Source of the DNA: Caballeronia hypogeia | Lineage (GTDB): Bacteria > Pseudomonadota > Gammaproteobacteria > Burkholderiales > Burkholderiaceae | DNA: 64,000 nt | NCBI RefSeq assembly: GCF_001544875.2 | Contig: NZ_FCOA02000010.1 | Span: 124,001 to 188,000, forward strand | Direction: 5' to 3' | Shown: in pieces, positions 43,044 to 54,548 of the stretch | Position numbering within the stretch: position 1 is the first letter of the stretch | Layout: each line of letters begins with the position of its first letter | Program-made: the position numbers and the translations under genes | Notes under the pieces: generated by a model | What the model was told of the DNA's origin: nothing | What the model saw: the letters and a program-made list of their open reading frames with translations, nothing else | Databases searched by the model: none

Positions 43044-43703
43044 TCAGAGCTCGCCCGAACGGATCAACCCGACCGCGATGCCTTCCAGGGCGAAATCGCC
43101 GCTGCCCGAGCGGACGAAGATGTTTTCGTAGTCCGGATTTTCCGCGATCAGCTCGACGCCGTCGCGATGACGCTTCCAGCGTTTCACCGTGACGTCGTCG
43201 CCCAGACGCGCGACCACGATCTGCCCGTCTTTCGCTTCCGTGCGCTTCTGCACGGCGAGCAGGTCGCCGTCGAGGATGCCGGCGTCGCGCATCGACAGGC
43301 CGCGCACCTTGAGCAGATAGTCAGGTTTGCTCGAGAACAGCGCCGGATCGCATGCGTAGTGCTGCGAGATGTGCTCCTGCGCGAGGATCGGGCTACCCGC
43401 CGCGACCCGTCCGACGAGCGGCAGCGACAACTGCATGATGCTCGGGTGCGGCAGCGTGAACTGATGGGGCAAGTCCTGCGCTTCGCCCAAAAGGCGGATG
43501 CCGCGCGACGACCCCGCCGCCAGTTCGATCACGCCTTTGCGCGCCAGCGCCCGCAGGTGCTCCTCGGCGGAGTTGGCCGAGCTGAAGCCGAGCTCCGCCG
43601 CGATCTCGGCGCGCGTGGGCGGAAAGCCTGTGCGCTCGATCGCGCGCTGGATCAGTTCGAACACCTGCTGCTGCCGCGCGGTTAGTTTGGATATCTTGGT
43701 CAC
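43044..43703 (-). CDS. lexA: LexA, SOS repressor
   Basis: This 219-residue repressor has an N-terminal winged helix ([28 protein letters not shown]), the self-cleavage site Ala102-Gly103 in VGRVAAGSP, and catalytic Ser137 (GLSMRDAG) with Lys174 (VTVKRW). I choose GTG 43703, which has AGGGG 8 bases upstream. The GTG at 43724 lies in an SOS box and would add seven residues. LexA represses DNA-damage genes and its own gene; RecA filaments trigger cleavage. Confidence 0.96.
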   Translation of the reverse strand: MTKISKLTARQQQVFELIQRAIERTGFPPTRAEIAAELGFSSANSAEEHLRALARKGVIELAAGSSRGIRLLGEAQDLPHQFTLPHPSIMQLSLPLVGRVAAGSPILAQEHISQHYACDPALFSSKPDYLLKVRGLSMRDAGILDGDLLAVQKRTEAKDGQIVVARLGDDVTVKRWKRHRDGVELIAENPDYENIFVRSGSGDFALEGIAVGLIRSGEL

Positions 43704-43723
43704 TGGCTCGAGCCCCTGATGCA

Positions 43724-43739
43724 CTGTATGGATGGACAG
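43724..43739 (-). promoter_or_regulatory. LexA box 1 (SOS operator)
   Basis: CTGTATGGATGGACAG fits the CTGT-N8-ACAG consensus. It lies between box 2 and the lexA start. Confidence 0.85.
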
Positions 43740-43743
43740 GTGA

Positions 43744-43759
43744 CTGTATTTTTATACAG
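43744..43759 (-). promoter_or_regulatory. LexA box 2 (SOS operator) over the lexA promoter
   Basis: CTGTATTTTTATACAG fits CTGT-N8-ACAG almost ideally, extended by matching flanks. On the minus strand it overlaps a TATAAA-like -10. It lies 20 bp centre-to-centre from box 1, a tandem autoregulatory layout. Confidence 0.93.
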
Positions 43760-43961
43760 TATTTCCGTCTTTTCAAGCTTTACTTTAAGTTCGGGGCCGC
43801 GAGCCTGCCGAACGCTCGTTCCATCGGCGAAGACGCTTTTTCCATCGGGGAATAAGGTTCTTAGCAGATTTACGTATAAAAAAGTGAAGAACGATTATTT
43901 CTAATCATATAGACGCGTCGATAGACTGATTCCGTCAATTCGATAAGACGGAGAACGGGGA

Positions 43962-44996
43962 ATGCAAAGCATCGGTTTGGGATTGGGCAAGGGCGCGCGG
44001 CGCCTGTTCGCGGCGGCGGCGCTGACGGCGGCGAGCTTCGGCATGGTGACGCAGGCGGCGGCGCAGACGTCGTTTCTGAACGTCTCGTATGACCCGACCC
44101 GCGAGCTGTATCAGGACTTCAATCAGGCGTTCGCGAAGAAGTGGAAGGCCGAGACGGGCGAAACCGTCACCTTCAAGCAGTCGCACGGCGGCTCGGGCGG
44201 CCAGGCGCGCGCGGTCCTCGATGGCCTGCAGGCCGACGTCGTCACGCTGGCGCTCGCCTACGACATCGACGCGCTCGCCTCCAAGGGTCTCGTCAACGCG
44301 GACTGGCAGAAGCGCCTGCCGGACAACGCGTCGCCGTACACGTCGACGATCGTGTTCCTCGTGCGTAAGGGCAATCCGAAGCACATCAAGGACTGGGACG
44401 ATCTGACGAAGCCGGGCGTGTCGATCGTCACGCCGAATCCCAAGACCTCGGGCGGCGCGCGCTGGAACTATCTCGCGGCGTGGGCGTATGCGCAGCACAA
44501 GCCCGGCGGCAACGAGCAGACCGCGAAGGATTTCGTCACGAAGCTCTACAAAAACGCCGGTGTGCTCGACTCGGGCGCGCGAGGCGCGACGACCAGCTTC
44601 GTGCAGCGCGGGCAGGGCGACGTGCTGATCGCGTGGGAAAACGAGGCGTTCCTGTCACTGAAGGAGTTCGGTCCGGACAAGTTCGAGATCGTGGTGCCGT
44701 CGGTGAGCATTCTGGCCGAGCCGCCGGTGGCGGTCGTGGACAAGGTCGTTGACAAGCACGGCACGCGCAAGCTCGCGGAAGCCTATCTCAAGTATCTGTA
44801 TAGCGACGAAGGCCAGCAGATCGCCGCGCGCAACTTTTATCGTCCGCGTTCGGACAAGGTGCCCGCCGAGCTGACGAAGCAGTTTCCGAAGCTGAAGCTC
44901 TACACCATCGACGATACGTTCGGCGGCTGGACCAAGGCGCAGAAGACGCACTTCGCGGATGGCGGCGTGTTCGACTCGATCTATCAACCGCAATAA
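43962..44996 (+). CDS. sbp: Sulfate/thiosulfate ABC transporter substrate-binding protein
   Basis: This 344-residue periplasmic protein has a signal peptide ([20 protein letters not shown]). Sulfate-binding protein motifs follow: [54 protein letters not shown] and [19 protein letters not shown], which hold the anion by main-chain and Ser contacts. It opens the sulfate operon. The AT-rich 43860-43930 region upstream is a likely promoter/CysB control zone. A hairpin follows the stop before cysT. Confidence 0.95.
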   Translation: MQSIGLGLGKGARRLFAAAALTAASFGMVTQAAAQTSFLNVSYDPTRELYQDFNQAFAKKWKAETGETVTFKQSHGGSGGQARAVLDGLQADVVTLALAYDIDALASKGLVNADWQKRLPDNASPYTSTIVFLVRKGNPKHIKDWDDLTKPGVSIVTPNPKTSGGARWNYLAAWAYAQHKPGGNEQTAKDFVTKLYKNAGVLDSGARGATTSFVQRGQGDVLIAWENEAFLSLKEFGPDKFEIVVPSVSILAEPPVAVVDKVVDKHGTRKLAEAYLKYLYSDEGQQIAARNFYRPRSDKVPAELTKQFPKLKLYTIDDTFGGWTKAQKTHFADGGVFDSIYQPQ

Positions 44997-45009
44997 AGAC
45001 GGCTCACGA

Positions 45010-45040
45010 CGACGCGGCGCGCCAATGACGCCGCGCGTCG
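45010..45040 (+). other. Intercistronic hairpin between sbp and cysT
   Basis: GCGGCG/CGCCGC with an extended bulged lower stem (CGAC/GTCG) lies in the 87-bp gap. Such hairpins can protect the upstream message, raising binding protein over membrane components. Confidence 0.5.
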
Positions 45041-45083
45041 CACAAGTGGTGAGCGCCTCCCCGGCGCAAAGGATGAATCAAGG

Positions 45084-45968
45084 ATGACGACCCTCACATT
45101 CAAAAAGCCGAGCGCGTTGCCGGGCTTCGGCCTGACGCTCGGCATCACGGTGGCGTACCTGAGCCTCGTGGTGCTGATTCCGCTCGCGGCGACCTTCGCG
45201 AAAACCGCGACGCTCGACTGGGCGCAGTTCGTGCGCGCGGTGAGCTCGCCGCGCGTGCTCGCGTCTTACCGGCTCACGTTCGGCGCGGCGCTCGGCGGCG
45301 CGCTCATCAACGCGGTGTTCGGCTTTCTCGTCGCGTGGGTGCTGGTGCGCTACACGTTTCCCTTCAAGCGCATCGTCGATGCGATCGTCGATTTGCCGTT
45401 CGCGCTGCCGACCTCGGTCGCGGGCATCTCGCTCGCTGCGGTCTATGCGGGCAACGGCTGGATCGGTCAATATCTCGCGCCGCTCGGGATCAAGGTCGCG
45501 TTCACGCCGCTGGGCGTGCTCGTCGCGCTGACGTTCATCGGCTTGCCGTTCGTCGTGCGCACGGTGCAGCCGGTGCTCGAGGACTTCGAGCGCGAGCAGG
45601 AGGAAGCCGCCGCGTGCCTCGGGGCCACGCGCTGGCTCACGTTCCGCCGCGTCGTGCTGCCTTCGCTGTTGCCCGCGCTGCTCACCGGCTTCGCGCTCGC
45701 GTTCGCGCGTGCACTCGGCGAATACGGCTCGGTCATTTTCATCGCGGGCAATGTGCCGATGAAGTCGGAGATCACGTCGCTGCTCATCATCACGAAGCTC
45801 GAACAGTATGACTACGCAGGCGCGACGGCCCTCGCAGTGGTGATGCTGTGCGTGTCGTTCCTGATGCTGCTGCTGATCAACACGTTGCAATGGTTCCTGC
45901 AGCGGCGCACCAGCAAGACCGGTGCTGCGCCCGTCAATGTCGCGCTGGCCGCGGGAGAAACAGCATGA
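45084..45968 (+). CDS. cysT: Sulfate ABC transporter permease CysT (CysU)
   Basis: This 294-residue permease has about six helices. It carries the ABC coupling-loop motif [22 protein letters not shown] and [18 protein letters not shown]. It pairs with CysW. Its stop overlaps the cysW start (ATGA). Confidence 0.95.
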   Translation: MTTLTFKKPSALPGFGLTLGITVAYLSLVVLIPLAATFAKTATLDWAQFVRAVSSPRVLASYRLTFGAALGGALINAVFGFLVAWVLVRYTFPFKRIVDAIVDLPFALPTSVAGISLAAVYAGNGWIGQYLAPLGIKVAFTPLGVLVALTFIGLPFVVRTVQPVLEDFEREQEEAAACLGATRWLTFRRVVLPSLLPALLTGFALAFARALGEYGSVIFIAGNVPMKSEITSLLIITKLEQYDYAGATALAVVMLCVSFLMLLLINTLQWFLQRRTSKTGAAPVNVALAAGETA

Positions 45969-46861
45969 GCCGAGTTGTTCCGCTGCAAACGACGACGCAT
46001 CGCGACGCGCACAGTCTCAATCCCGTCACCGAGCCGCGCGCCGTGCGCTGGCTTCTGACCGGCATCGCGCTCGCGTTTCTCGCGCTGTTTCTCGTGGTGC
46101 CGCTCGTCGCGGTGTTCGTGCAGGCGTTCGCGAAGGGCATCGACTACTATTTCGAGTCGCTGAAGGACCCGGACGCATGGTCGGCCATCAAGCTGACGCT
46201 TTTGACCGCCGTGATCGCCGTGCCGCTGAACGTGGTGTTCGGGCTGGCGGCCTCGTGGGCCATCGCGAAGTTCGAGTTTCGCGGCAAGGCGCTGTTGACG
46301 ACGCTGATCGACCTGCCGTTCTCGGTGTCGCCGGTGATCTCCGGCCTGATCTACGTGCTGATGTTCGGCGCGCAGGGATGGTTCGGCCCGTGGCTCGCGG
46401 CGCACGACGTGCAGATCATCTTCGCGGTGCCGGGCATCGTGCTCGCGACGATCTTCGTGACCTTTCCGTTCGTCGCGCGCGAGCTGATTCCGCTGATGCA
46501 GGCGCAAGGCAACGACGAAGAGGAAGCGGCGCATGTGCTCGGCGCATCGGGCTGGCAGATTTTCCGTCGCGTGACCCTGCCGAACGTGAAGTGGGGTCTG
46601 CTCTACGGCGTGATCCTGTGCAACGCGCGCGCAATGGGCGAGTTCGGCGCGGTCTCCGTGGTCTCGGGCCACATTCGCGGCCAGACCGACACCATGCCGC
46701 TGCACGTCGAAATTCTCTACAACGAATACAACTTCTCGGCCGCGTTCGCGGTGGCGTCGCTGCTGGCGCTGCTCGCCCTCGTGACGCTTGCGCTGAAGCT
46801 CCTCGCGGAGCGGCGCATGACGCAAGCCGTCACCGAAGCCCGAACCACCGCACAGAATTGA
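45965..46861 (+). CDS. cysW: Sulfate ABC transporter permease CysW
   Basis: This 298-residue permease has the coupling loop [24 protein letters not shown] and the CysW-typical end of the channel ([28 protein letters not shown]). The start at 45965 lies in the cysT stop, so translation is coupled. The in-frame ATG at 45848 lies inside cysT and is rejected. Confidence 0.95.
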   Translation: MSRVVPLQTTTHRDAHSLNPVTEPRAVRWLLTGIALAFLALFLVVPLVAVFVQAFAKGIDYYFESLKDPDAWSAIKLTLLTAVIAVPLNVVFGLAASWAIAKFEFRGKALLTTLIDLPFSVSPVISGLIYVLMFGAQGWFGPWLAAHDVQIIFAVPGIVLATIFVTFPFVARELIPLMQAQGNDEEEAAHVLGASGWQIFRRVTLPNVKWGLLYGVILCNARAMGEFGAVSVVSGHIRGQTDTMPLHVEILYNEYNFSAAFAVASLLALLALVTLALKLLAERRMTQAVTEARTTAQN

Positions 46862-46877
46862 AGAGGCCGACAACATC

Positions 46878-47936
46878 ATGAGCATCATCGTTCGCAATCT
46901 GCAGAAGCGCTTCGGCGATTTCACCGCGCTCGACAACGTCACGCTCGACTTTCCGTCGGGCGAACTCGTCGCACTGCTCGGGCCTTCGGGCTGCGGCAAG
47001 ACCACGCTCCTGCGCGTGATCGCGGGCCTCGAATTCGCCGATGCGGGCCAGGTCGTGCTGCACGGCGAGGACGTCGCGGCGGTCGGCGCGCGTGAACGTC
47101 AGGTCGGCTTCGTGTTCCAGCATTACGCGCTCTTCCGCCACATGACCGTGTTCGAGAACGTCGCGTTCGGGCTGCGCGTGAAGCCGCGCCGCGAGCGGCC
47201 TTCGGAATCGGTCATCCGCGAGAAGGTGCACGAGTTGCTGAAGCTCGTGCAGCTCGACTGGCTCGCGGAACGCTTTCCGTCGGAACTGTCGGGAGGACAG
47301 CGGCAGCGTATCGCGCTGGCTCGGGCGCTCGCCGTCGAGCCGAAGGTGCTGCTGCTCGACGAGCCGTTCGGCGCGCTCGACGCCAAGGTGCGCAAGGAAC
47401 TGCGCAGCTGGCTGCGCCGCCTGCACGACGATCTGCATATCTCGACGCTGTTCGTCACGCACGATCAGGAAGAGGCGCTCGAAGTGGCGGATCGCATCGT
47501 CGTGATGAATCACGGGCGGGTGGAGCAGGTGGGCAGTCCGCAAGACGTGTACGATCATCCGCAGACGTCGTTCGTCTACGAATTCTTGGGTGCCGCGAAC
47601 CGGCTGCAAGGCAATGTCGATGCCAGCGGCTTCGTCGCCGATGGCGCCACGAGCCCGATCGCCGCAGTAGCGCATTTCAGCGGCCGCGCGCTCGCCTATG
47701 TGCGCCCGCACGATCTAGCGCTGTATCCTGCGGACGGCGCGCATCGCGATGGCATCGTGGTCGGCGTGCGGCGCGTGGTGACGCTGGGCGGCTCGGTGCG
47801 CGTCGAGCTCGAAGGGCGCACGGGCGGCGTGATCGAGGCGGAACTGGATCGCGAGGCGTGGCGCGCGCTCAGGCTCGATATCGGCGACGGCGTGACGGCG
47901 GTGCCGCGCGCGCTGCGCGTGTTTCCAGCGCAATGA
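46878..47936 (+). CDS. cysA: Sulfate/thiosulfate import ATP-binding protein CysA
   Basis: This 352-residue ATPase has Walker [11 protein letters not shown]-loop VFQHYALF, signature [15 protein letters not shown], Walker [13 protein letters not shown] and H-loop [16 protein letters not shown]-like C-terminal domain (about 240-352) includes [11 protein letters not shown]. It is 16 bp after cysW and powers sulfate/thiosulfate import. Confidence 0.96.
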   Translation: MSIIVRNLQKRFGDFTALDNVTLDFPSGELVALLGPSGCGKTTLLRVIAGLEFADAGQVVLHGEDVAAVGARERQVGFVFQHYALFRHMTVFENVAFGLRVKPRRERPSESVIREKVHELLKLVQLDWLAERFPSELSGGQRQRIALARALAVEPKVLLLDEPFGALDAKVRKELRSWLRRLHDDLHISTLFVTHDQEEALEVADRIVVMNHGRVEQVGSPQDVYDHPQTSFVYEFLGAANRLQGNVDASGFVADGATSPIAAVAHFSGRALAYVRPHDLALYPADGAHRDGIVVGVRRVVTLGGSVRVELEGRTGGVIEAELDREAWRALRLDIGDGVTAVPRALRVFPAQ

Positions 47937-47969
47937 ACTAGAAAAAAATAGCATCACGGAGAGGCTCAC

Positions 47970-48896
47970 ATGAATTTCCAGCAATTGCGCTTCGTGCGCG
48001 AGGCCGTGCGTCAGAACATGAACCTGACGGAGGTCGCCAACGTGCTCTACACGTCGCAGTCGGGCGTGTCGAAGCAGATCAAGGACCTCGAGGACGAACT
48101 CGGCGTCGATATCTTCATCCGGCGCGGCAAGCGCCTGACCGGTCTCACGGAGCCGGGCAAGGAAGTGCATCAGCTGATCGAGCGCATGCTGCTCGATGCC
48201 GAAAATCTGCGGCGCGTCGCGCGCCAGTTCGCGGATCAGGACAACGGGCATCTGGTGGTCGCGACCACGCACACGCAGGCGCGTTATGCGCTGCCCAAGG
48301 TCATCCGCCAGTTCACGGAGGTGTTTCCGAAAGTGCATCTCGCGCTGCGCCAGGGCAGCCCGCAACAGATCGCGCAGATGATCATCAACGGCGAGGCGGA
48401 TATCGGCATTTCGACCGAAGCGCTCGACCGCTATCCGGATATCGTCACGTTCCCGTGCTATTCGTGGCATCACACGGTCGTGGTGCCGAAGGATCATCCG
48501 CTCGTGGGAATTGAAAACATCACGCTGGAGCAGATCGCCGAATATCCGATCGTCACTTACGACAACGACTTCACCGGCCGCTCGCACGTCGATCAGGCGT
48601 TCGCGAGCGCGGGTGCGATGCCCGATATCGTGCTCACGGCGATCGATGCCGACGTCATCAAGACGTATGTCGAGCTGGGCATGGGTATCGGCATCGTCGC
48701 GGCGATGGCGTATGACGCGAAGCGCGACAGCGAGCTCGTCGCGCTCGATACGCAGCATCTGTTCGAAGCGAGCACGACGCGCGTCGGCCTGAGGAAGGGC
48801 GCCTTCCTGCGCGCGTATGCATACCGGCTGATCGAGATGTTCGCGCCGCAACTCGACGAGACGCAGATCGCCGCCCAGCTTCGCGAAGCCGCCTGA
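47970..48896 (+). CDS. cysB: CysB-type LysR regulator
   Basis: This 308-residue LysR protein has the CysB/Cbl-type N-terminus (MNFQQLRFVREAVRQNMNLTEVANVLYTSQSGVSKQIKDLEDELG). Its effector-domain residues are typical (TTHTQARYALP, where Thr residues bind sulfate or acetylserine in CysB). It lies 33 bp after cysA and is probably co-transcribed. CysB proteins activate sulfate assimilation when O- or N-acetylserine builds up. Cbl/SsuR-like control of sulfonate use is possible. Confidence 0.92.
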   Translation: MNFQQLRFVREAVRQNMNLTEVANVLYTSQSGVSKQIKDLEDELGVDIFIRRGKRLTGLTEPGKEVHQLIERMLLDAENLRRVARQFADQDNGHLVVATTHTQARYALPKVIRQFTEVFPKVHLALRQGSPQQIAQMIINGEADIGISTEALDRYPDIVTFPCYSWHHTVVVPKDHPLVGIENITLEQIAEYPIVTYDNDFTGRSHVDQAFASAGAMPDIVLTAIDADVIKTYVELGMGIGIVAAMAYDAKRDSELVALDTQHLFEASTTRVGLRKGAFLRAYAYRLIEMFAPQLDETQIAAQLREAA

Positions 48897-48905
48897 GCGC
48901 GTGTC

Positions 48906-48932
48906 TTGAAAACATGCCGGCTGATTTACAAT
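48906..48932 (+). promoter_or_regulatory. Candidate promoter of the asparaginase gene
   Basis: TTGAAA and TACAAT are 15 bp apart (short). The -10 ends 7 bases before the ATG at 48940, which points to a leaderless message. Confidence 0.5.
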
Positions 48933-48939
48933 CGCCGGC

Positions 48940-49932
48940 ATGAACACATCCTCTCTACCTCGAATCGCCGTGCTCGCGACCGGCGGCACCATTGCCGGAC
49001 AGGCGGGCGACGCCTCGAAGACGGCGGGCTACAAGGCGGGCGTCGTCGGCGTCGACAAATTGCTCGATGCCGTGCCCGCGCTCGCATCGGTCGCGCGCAT
49101 TCAGGCGGAGCAGATCGCGAGCATCGACAGCAAGGACATGAGCGCCGCGCTGTGGACGACGCTCTCCCGCCGCATCGACGCATTGCTCGCTCAGGACGAT
49201 ATCGATGGCGTCGTCATCACGCACGGCACCGATACGCTCGAGGAAACCGCCTATCTGCTGCATCTCACGGTGAAGAGCACGAAGCCCGTCGTACTGACGG
49301 CGGCGATGCGCCCGTCGACCGCGCTTTCCGCTGACGGCCCGTTGAACCTGCTCAATGCCGTGACCGTCGCGGGGTCCGCGAGCGCCAAAGGGCAGGGCGT
49401 GCTCGTCGCGTTCAACAACCAGATACATAGTGCGCGTGATGTCACCAAAACGAGCACCTACGCCGTCGATGCCTTCCGCTCGCCCGAAACCGGCGTGCTC
49501 GGCTTCGTGCAGGACGGACGTGTGGAATTTCAGCGGGGCGTCGTGCGGCCGCATACCGCCGCGAGCGAATTCGCGGTCGTCGATCAATGGCCGACGGTCG
49601 AGATCGTCACGAGCCACGCGGATGCATCGCGCGTCATGGTCGAGGCGCTCGTCGCGGCGGGCGTGCGCGGTATCGTCGTCGCCGGCACCGGCAACGGCTC
49701 GATGCACGCGACGCTCACGCAGGCGCTCGCCGATGCGGTGAAGCAGGGGGTGGCCGTGGTGCGCGCGTCGCGCGTGGGATCGGGGCATGTGATGCGCAAC
49801 GGCGCGGCATCGGACGATGCGCTCGGCACGGTCAGCGCGGGCACGCTCAATCCGTACAAGGCGCGGGTGCTGCTGATGCTCGCGCTCGCTTCGGGCGCGC
49901 AAGACCTGCAACGCATCTTCGATACGTATTGA
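48940..49932 (+). CDS. ansA: L-asparaginase (type II sequence class, no signal peptide)
   Basis: This 330-residue enzyme hydrolyses asparagine to aspartate and ammonia. Both catalytic triads are visible: Thr17 in ATGGTIAG, and Thr97-Asp98 in THGTDTLEETAYLLHL, with Lys in the DVTKTSTYAVDAF region. The sequence resembles the AnsB/periplasmic class, but the N-terminus (MNTSSLPRIAVLATGG) has no export signal, so it should be cytoplasmic. No ribosome site is seen. The symbol is a family-level guess. Confidence 0.93.
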   Translation: MNTSSLPRIAVLATGGTIAGQAGDASKTAGYKAGVVGVDKLLDAVPALASVARIQAEQIASIDSKDMSAALWTTLSRRIDALLAQDDIDGVVITHGTDTLEETAYLLHLTVKSTKPVVLTAAMRPSTALSADGPLNLLNAVTVAGSASAKGQGVLVAFNNQIHSARDVTKTSTYAVDAFRSPETGVLGFVQDGRVEFQRGVVRPHTAASEFAVVDQWPTVEIVTSHADASRVMVEALVAAGVRGIVVAGTGNGSMHATLTQALADAVKQGVAVVRASRVGSGHVMRNGAASDDALGTVSAGTLNPYKARVLLMLALASGAQDLQRIFDTY

Positions 49933-49938
49933 AAAGCA

Positions 49939-49964
49939 AAAACGCGAACCGGGGTTCGCGTTTT
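49939..49964. terminator. Rho-independent terminator (bidirectional)
   Basis: AAAACGCGAAC/GTTCGCGTTTT lies between the convergent asparaginase and BON-LysM genes. Confidence 0.9.
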
Positions 49965-49987
49965 CTTCATTCAGGCCACTGAAACGA

Positions 49988-50482
49988 TCAGGCCGCCGGC
50001 GGAATGCGCAGCACCTGTCCCGGATAAATCTTGTCCGGGCTCTTCAGCATCGGCTTGTTCGCTTCGAAGATCAGATCGTTCTTCGCGCCGCTGCCGTAAT
50101 ACTTTTCCGCGATCTTCCACAGATTGTCACCCGACACGACGGTGTAGTACTGCGATTCCGGTTCGGTGTTCGGCACGGTCAGTTGGTCGTCCACCTTGTC
50201 GACGTGCTGCACGTTGCCCGCTGCGACGAGAATCTTCTCCTTGGTTGCCTGATCCGGCGCCTGGCCGGATACGGTCACCGTGTGCGATGCACCGTCATAC
50301 TTCACGTCGAGATTGTCCGCGTTGAGGCCCTGCGAACGGATGTAGGTTGCGATAGCTTCGCCCGCTTTCTGGTTCAGCGCGGCGACATCGACGGGCGCGG
50401 CAGCCGGCGCCGCCTGTGCGCTCGGCGTGGCTGCGCCAAAAAGTTTTTCGCCTGCTTCCTTGATAAAGCTGAGGATTCCCAT
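49988..50482 (-). CDS. kbp: BON-LysM protein, Kbp (YgaU)-like
   Basis: This 164-residue protein has a helical N-terminus (MGILSFIKEAGEKLFGAA), a BON domain at about 45-105 (AIATYIRSQGLNADNLDVKYDGASHTVTVSGQAPD) and a C-terminal LysM at about 112-162 (YYTVVSGDNLWKIAEKYYG, IYPGQVLRIPP). E. coli Kbp, with the same order and length, is a potassium-binding protein induced by stress. A GGAG precedes the start. It is a stand-alone gene. Confidence 0.92.
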   Translation of the reverse strand: MGILSFIKEAGEKLFGAATPSAQAAPAAAPVDVAALNQKAGEAIATYIRSQGLNADNLDVKYDGASHTVTVSGQAPDQATKEKILVAAGNVQHVDKVDDQLTVPNTEPESQYYTVVSGDNLWKIAEKYYGSGAKNDLIFEANKPMLKSPDKIYPGQVLRIPPAA

Positions 50483-50785
50483 CGTTCGACTCCTGGATTA
50501 ACGGTGGTTGTACTGCGGCGCGAAGTGTAGGCAGATTAGTCGCGCCCGCTACCAGATAGTTCTGAGTTTCGACAAAGGGATTTTTAGCACTGCGCGAGCG
50601 GCAGCGATAGAACACATCCTGCAACAATCCGACGCGGACACCCGACGATAAACCGTCTGACCGACCAAGGCTTACCCGGCGCATCGCCAGGTGCCGCTTC
50701 TCGGACCCCACTTGCCGCCCTCAGCCCAGAGCGGCATTTGTCCCGCGTGCCCATACGCGGGACGCCCCACGGTTCAGGTGTCGAC
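50483..50785. other. Noncoding gap with hairpin (kbp / glxR)
   Basis: This 303-bp gap has no supported gene. A perfect 9-bp hairpin GTCCCGCGT/ACGCGGGAC (50740-50763) lies 23 bp past the glxR stop and may mark the 3' end of the glyoxylate operon, although no T-run follows. The promoter of the minus-strand BON-LysM gene lies near 50500-50580. Confidence 0.5.
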
Positions 50786-51691
50786 TTACGCGGCCTTGGC
50801 TTGCGCCGGCTCGTCGGCCACCTGGAAGTTGGACATGATTTCGAGCGCACGCACGAGCGCCGAGTGATCCCACGCCTTGCCGCCGTTCGCCGCGCACACG
50901 CTGAACAACTGCTGCGCGCTTGCGGTGTGGGGGAGGGCGAGGCCCATCTTGCGCGCGCCGTCGAGCGCAAGGTTCAGATCCTTTTGATGCAGTTCGATAC
51001 GGAAGCCCGGATTGAACGTGCGCTTGGTCATGCGCTCGCCGTGCACTTCGAGAATGCGCGACGAAGCGAAGCCGCCCATCAGCGCTTTACGCACGCGCTC
51101 CGGATCGGCGCCCGAGCGTGCCGCGAACAGCAGCGCTTCGGCAACAGCCTCGATGTTCAGCGCGACGATGATCTGGTTCGCGACCTTCGTGGTCTGACCC
51201 GCGCCGTTGTCGCCGATCAGCGAGATGTTCTTGCCCATCAATTCGAAAAGCGGCTTGGCGATCTCGAACGACTTCTCCGGGCCGCCGACCATGATCGTGA
51301 GCGTCGCTTCGCGCGCGCCGACTTCGCCGCCCGAGACCGGCGCGTCGAGATAATCGCAGCCGAGCGCGTTGATCTTCTTCGCGAACTCCTGCGTCTCCAG
51401 CGGCGCGATCGAGCTCATGTCGATCACGAGCTTGCCCTTCGAGAGACCCTTGGCGACGCCGTCATCGGCGAACAGCACATTGGCGACATCGGGCGTGTCA
51501 GGCACCATCGTGATGACGATTTCGCTCGCCTGTGCGACTGCGGTCGAATCCGCGACGACTTGCGTCTGCGCGCGGATATCGTCCGGCACCGGAAACTTGC
51601 CGTTCACGACGAGCTTGTGGCCGCCCTTGATGAGATTGCGCGCCATGTGCGCGCCCATGATGCCGAGGCCGATGAAACCGATGGTTGCCAT
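50786..51691 (-). CDS. glxR: 2-hydroxy-3-oxopropionate (tartronate semialdehyde) reductase
   Basis: This 301-residue beta-hydroxyacid dehydrogenase reduces tartronate semialdehyde to glycerate. It has GFIGLGIMGAHMARNLIKGG (dinucleotide site), the substrate motif DAPVSGGEVGAREATLTIMVGG, and the catalytic Lys in GAGQTTKVANQIIV. It is third in gcl-hyi-glxR, 27 bp after hyi. GarR is the same activity in other operons. Confidence 0.95.
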   Translation of the reverse strand: MATIGFIGLGIMGAHMARNLIKGGHKLVVNGKFPVPDDIRAQTQVVADSTAVAQASEIVITMVPDTPDVANVLFADDGVAKGLSKGKLVIDMSSIAPLETQEFAKKINALGCDYLDAPVSGGEVGAREATLTIMVGGPEKSFEIAKPLFELMGKNISLIGDNGAGQTTKVANQIIVALNIEAVAEALLFAARSGADPERVRKALMGGFASSRILEVHGERMTKRTFNPGFRIELHQKDLNLALDGARKMGLALPHTASAQQLFSVCAANGGKAWDHSALVRALEIMSNFQVADEPAQAKAA

Positions 51692-51718
51692 ACTTCTAGC
51701 TCCTCCTGTGTGTCTGGT

Positions 51719-52519
51719 TTAAGCGGTTGCGCGTTGCTTCACGCCGCCGATGCTTTGCAGCCAGCCGAGGCCGGCGTCCGTGCCGTTCAGCGGCTTGTAC
51801 TCGCAGCCGATCCATCCCTGATAGCCGATCTCGTCGAGCAGCTTGAACAGGAACGCGTAATTGATTTCGCCCGTGCCCGGCTCGTTGCGGCCCGGGTTGT
51901 CGGCGAGCTGGATATGCGCGATCTGCGGCAGATTCTTTTTGATCGTCGCGGCGAGTTCGCCTTCCATGCGCTGCATGTGATAGATGTCGTACTGCAGGAA
52001 CAGGTTGTCCGAGCCGACCGCCTTGATCACATCCAGACCTTCCTTCGAGCGGTTCAGCGCGAAACCCGGAATGTCATACGAGTTGCACGGCTCGACCAGC
52101 AAGCGGATGTTTTCCTTCTTCAGCGCTTCCGCTGCGAAGCGCAGGTTCTCGATGATCGTCGCGCGCGCCTGATCCGCCGAGACACCCGCCGTCGGAATGC
52201 CGACGAGGCAGTTCAGTTGCGGCACGTTCAACGCCTTCGCATATTCGATCGCGCGCGGCACGCCTTCGCGGAACTCCGCGACGCGATCCGGCAGGCAGGC
52301 AATGCCGCGCTCGCCGGCTTCCCAGTTGCCGGCGGGCAGGTTGTGCAGCACGATCTGCAGATCGTTTTCCTTCAGGCGCTTCTGGATGTCGCTGATCGAG
52401 AACGCGTAAGGGAACAGGAACTCGACCGCCTTGAAACCCGCGTTCGCCGCAGCCGCGAAGCGGTCGAGGAACGGGACTTCGTTGAACAGCATGGTCAAAT
52501 TCGCGGCAAATTTCGGCAT
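51719..52519 (-). CDS. hyi: Hydroxypyruvate isomerase
   Basis: This 266-residue TIM-barrel enzyme interconverts hydroxypyruvate and tartronate semialdehyde. The family pattern is visible: MPKFAANLTMLFNEVPFLDRFAAAANAGFKAVEFLFPY, LLVEPCNSYDIPGFALNRS with a metal-site Glu, QYDIYHMQRMEGEL, and EINYAFLF. It lies 72 bp after gcl in the same operon. Confidence 0.95.
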   Translation of the reverse strand: MPKFAANLTMLFNEVPFLDRFAAAANAGFKAVEFLFPYAFSISDIQKRLKENDLQIVLHNLPAGNWEAGERGIACLPDRVAEFREGVPRAIEYAKALNVPQLNCLVGIPTAGVSADQARATIIENLRFAAEALKKENIRLLVEPCNSYDIPGFALNRSKEGLDVIKAVGSDNLFLQYDIYHMQRMEGELAATIKKNLPQIAHIQLADNPGRNEPGTGEINYAFLFKLLDEIGYQGWIGCEYKPLNGTDAGLGWLQSIGGVKQRATA

Positions 52520-52591
52520 TGTGCTTTCCTGATGGTCGGTCAGTGAATGGGTGCCGCGCGCCCGTTTCGAACGAACGCGCGGCGGCGATGC

Positions 52592-54367
<1,776 letters not shown>

Positions 54368-54548
54368 GGTTGTCTCCTTCCTGGGGTCTCAATCCGAAAT
54401 CGCTGTCTGCATTCAAGCAGGGTTCCGTTGCACTTTATGCCCGTGAAAAAGGTTTGATAAGATCAGCCGGAGTCGCTTTTTCCCAAACAAAAAGTATCGA
54501 ATAACGGAGCGACGGGGCTTACGGCCACGCCCGATCAAGGAGACAGAG

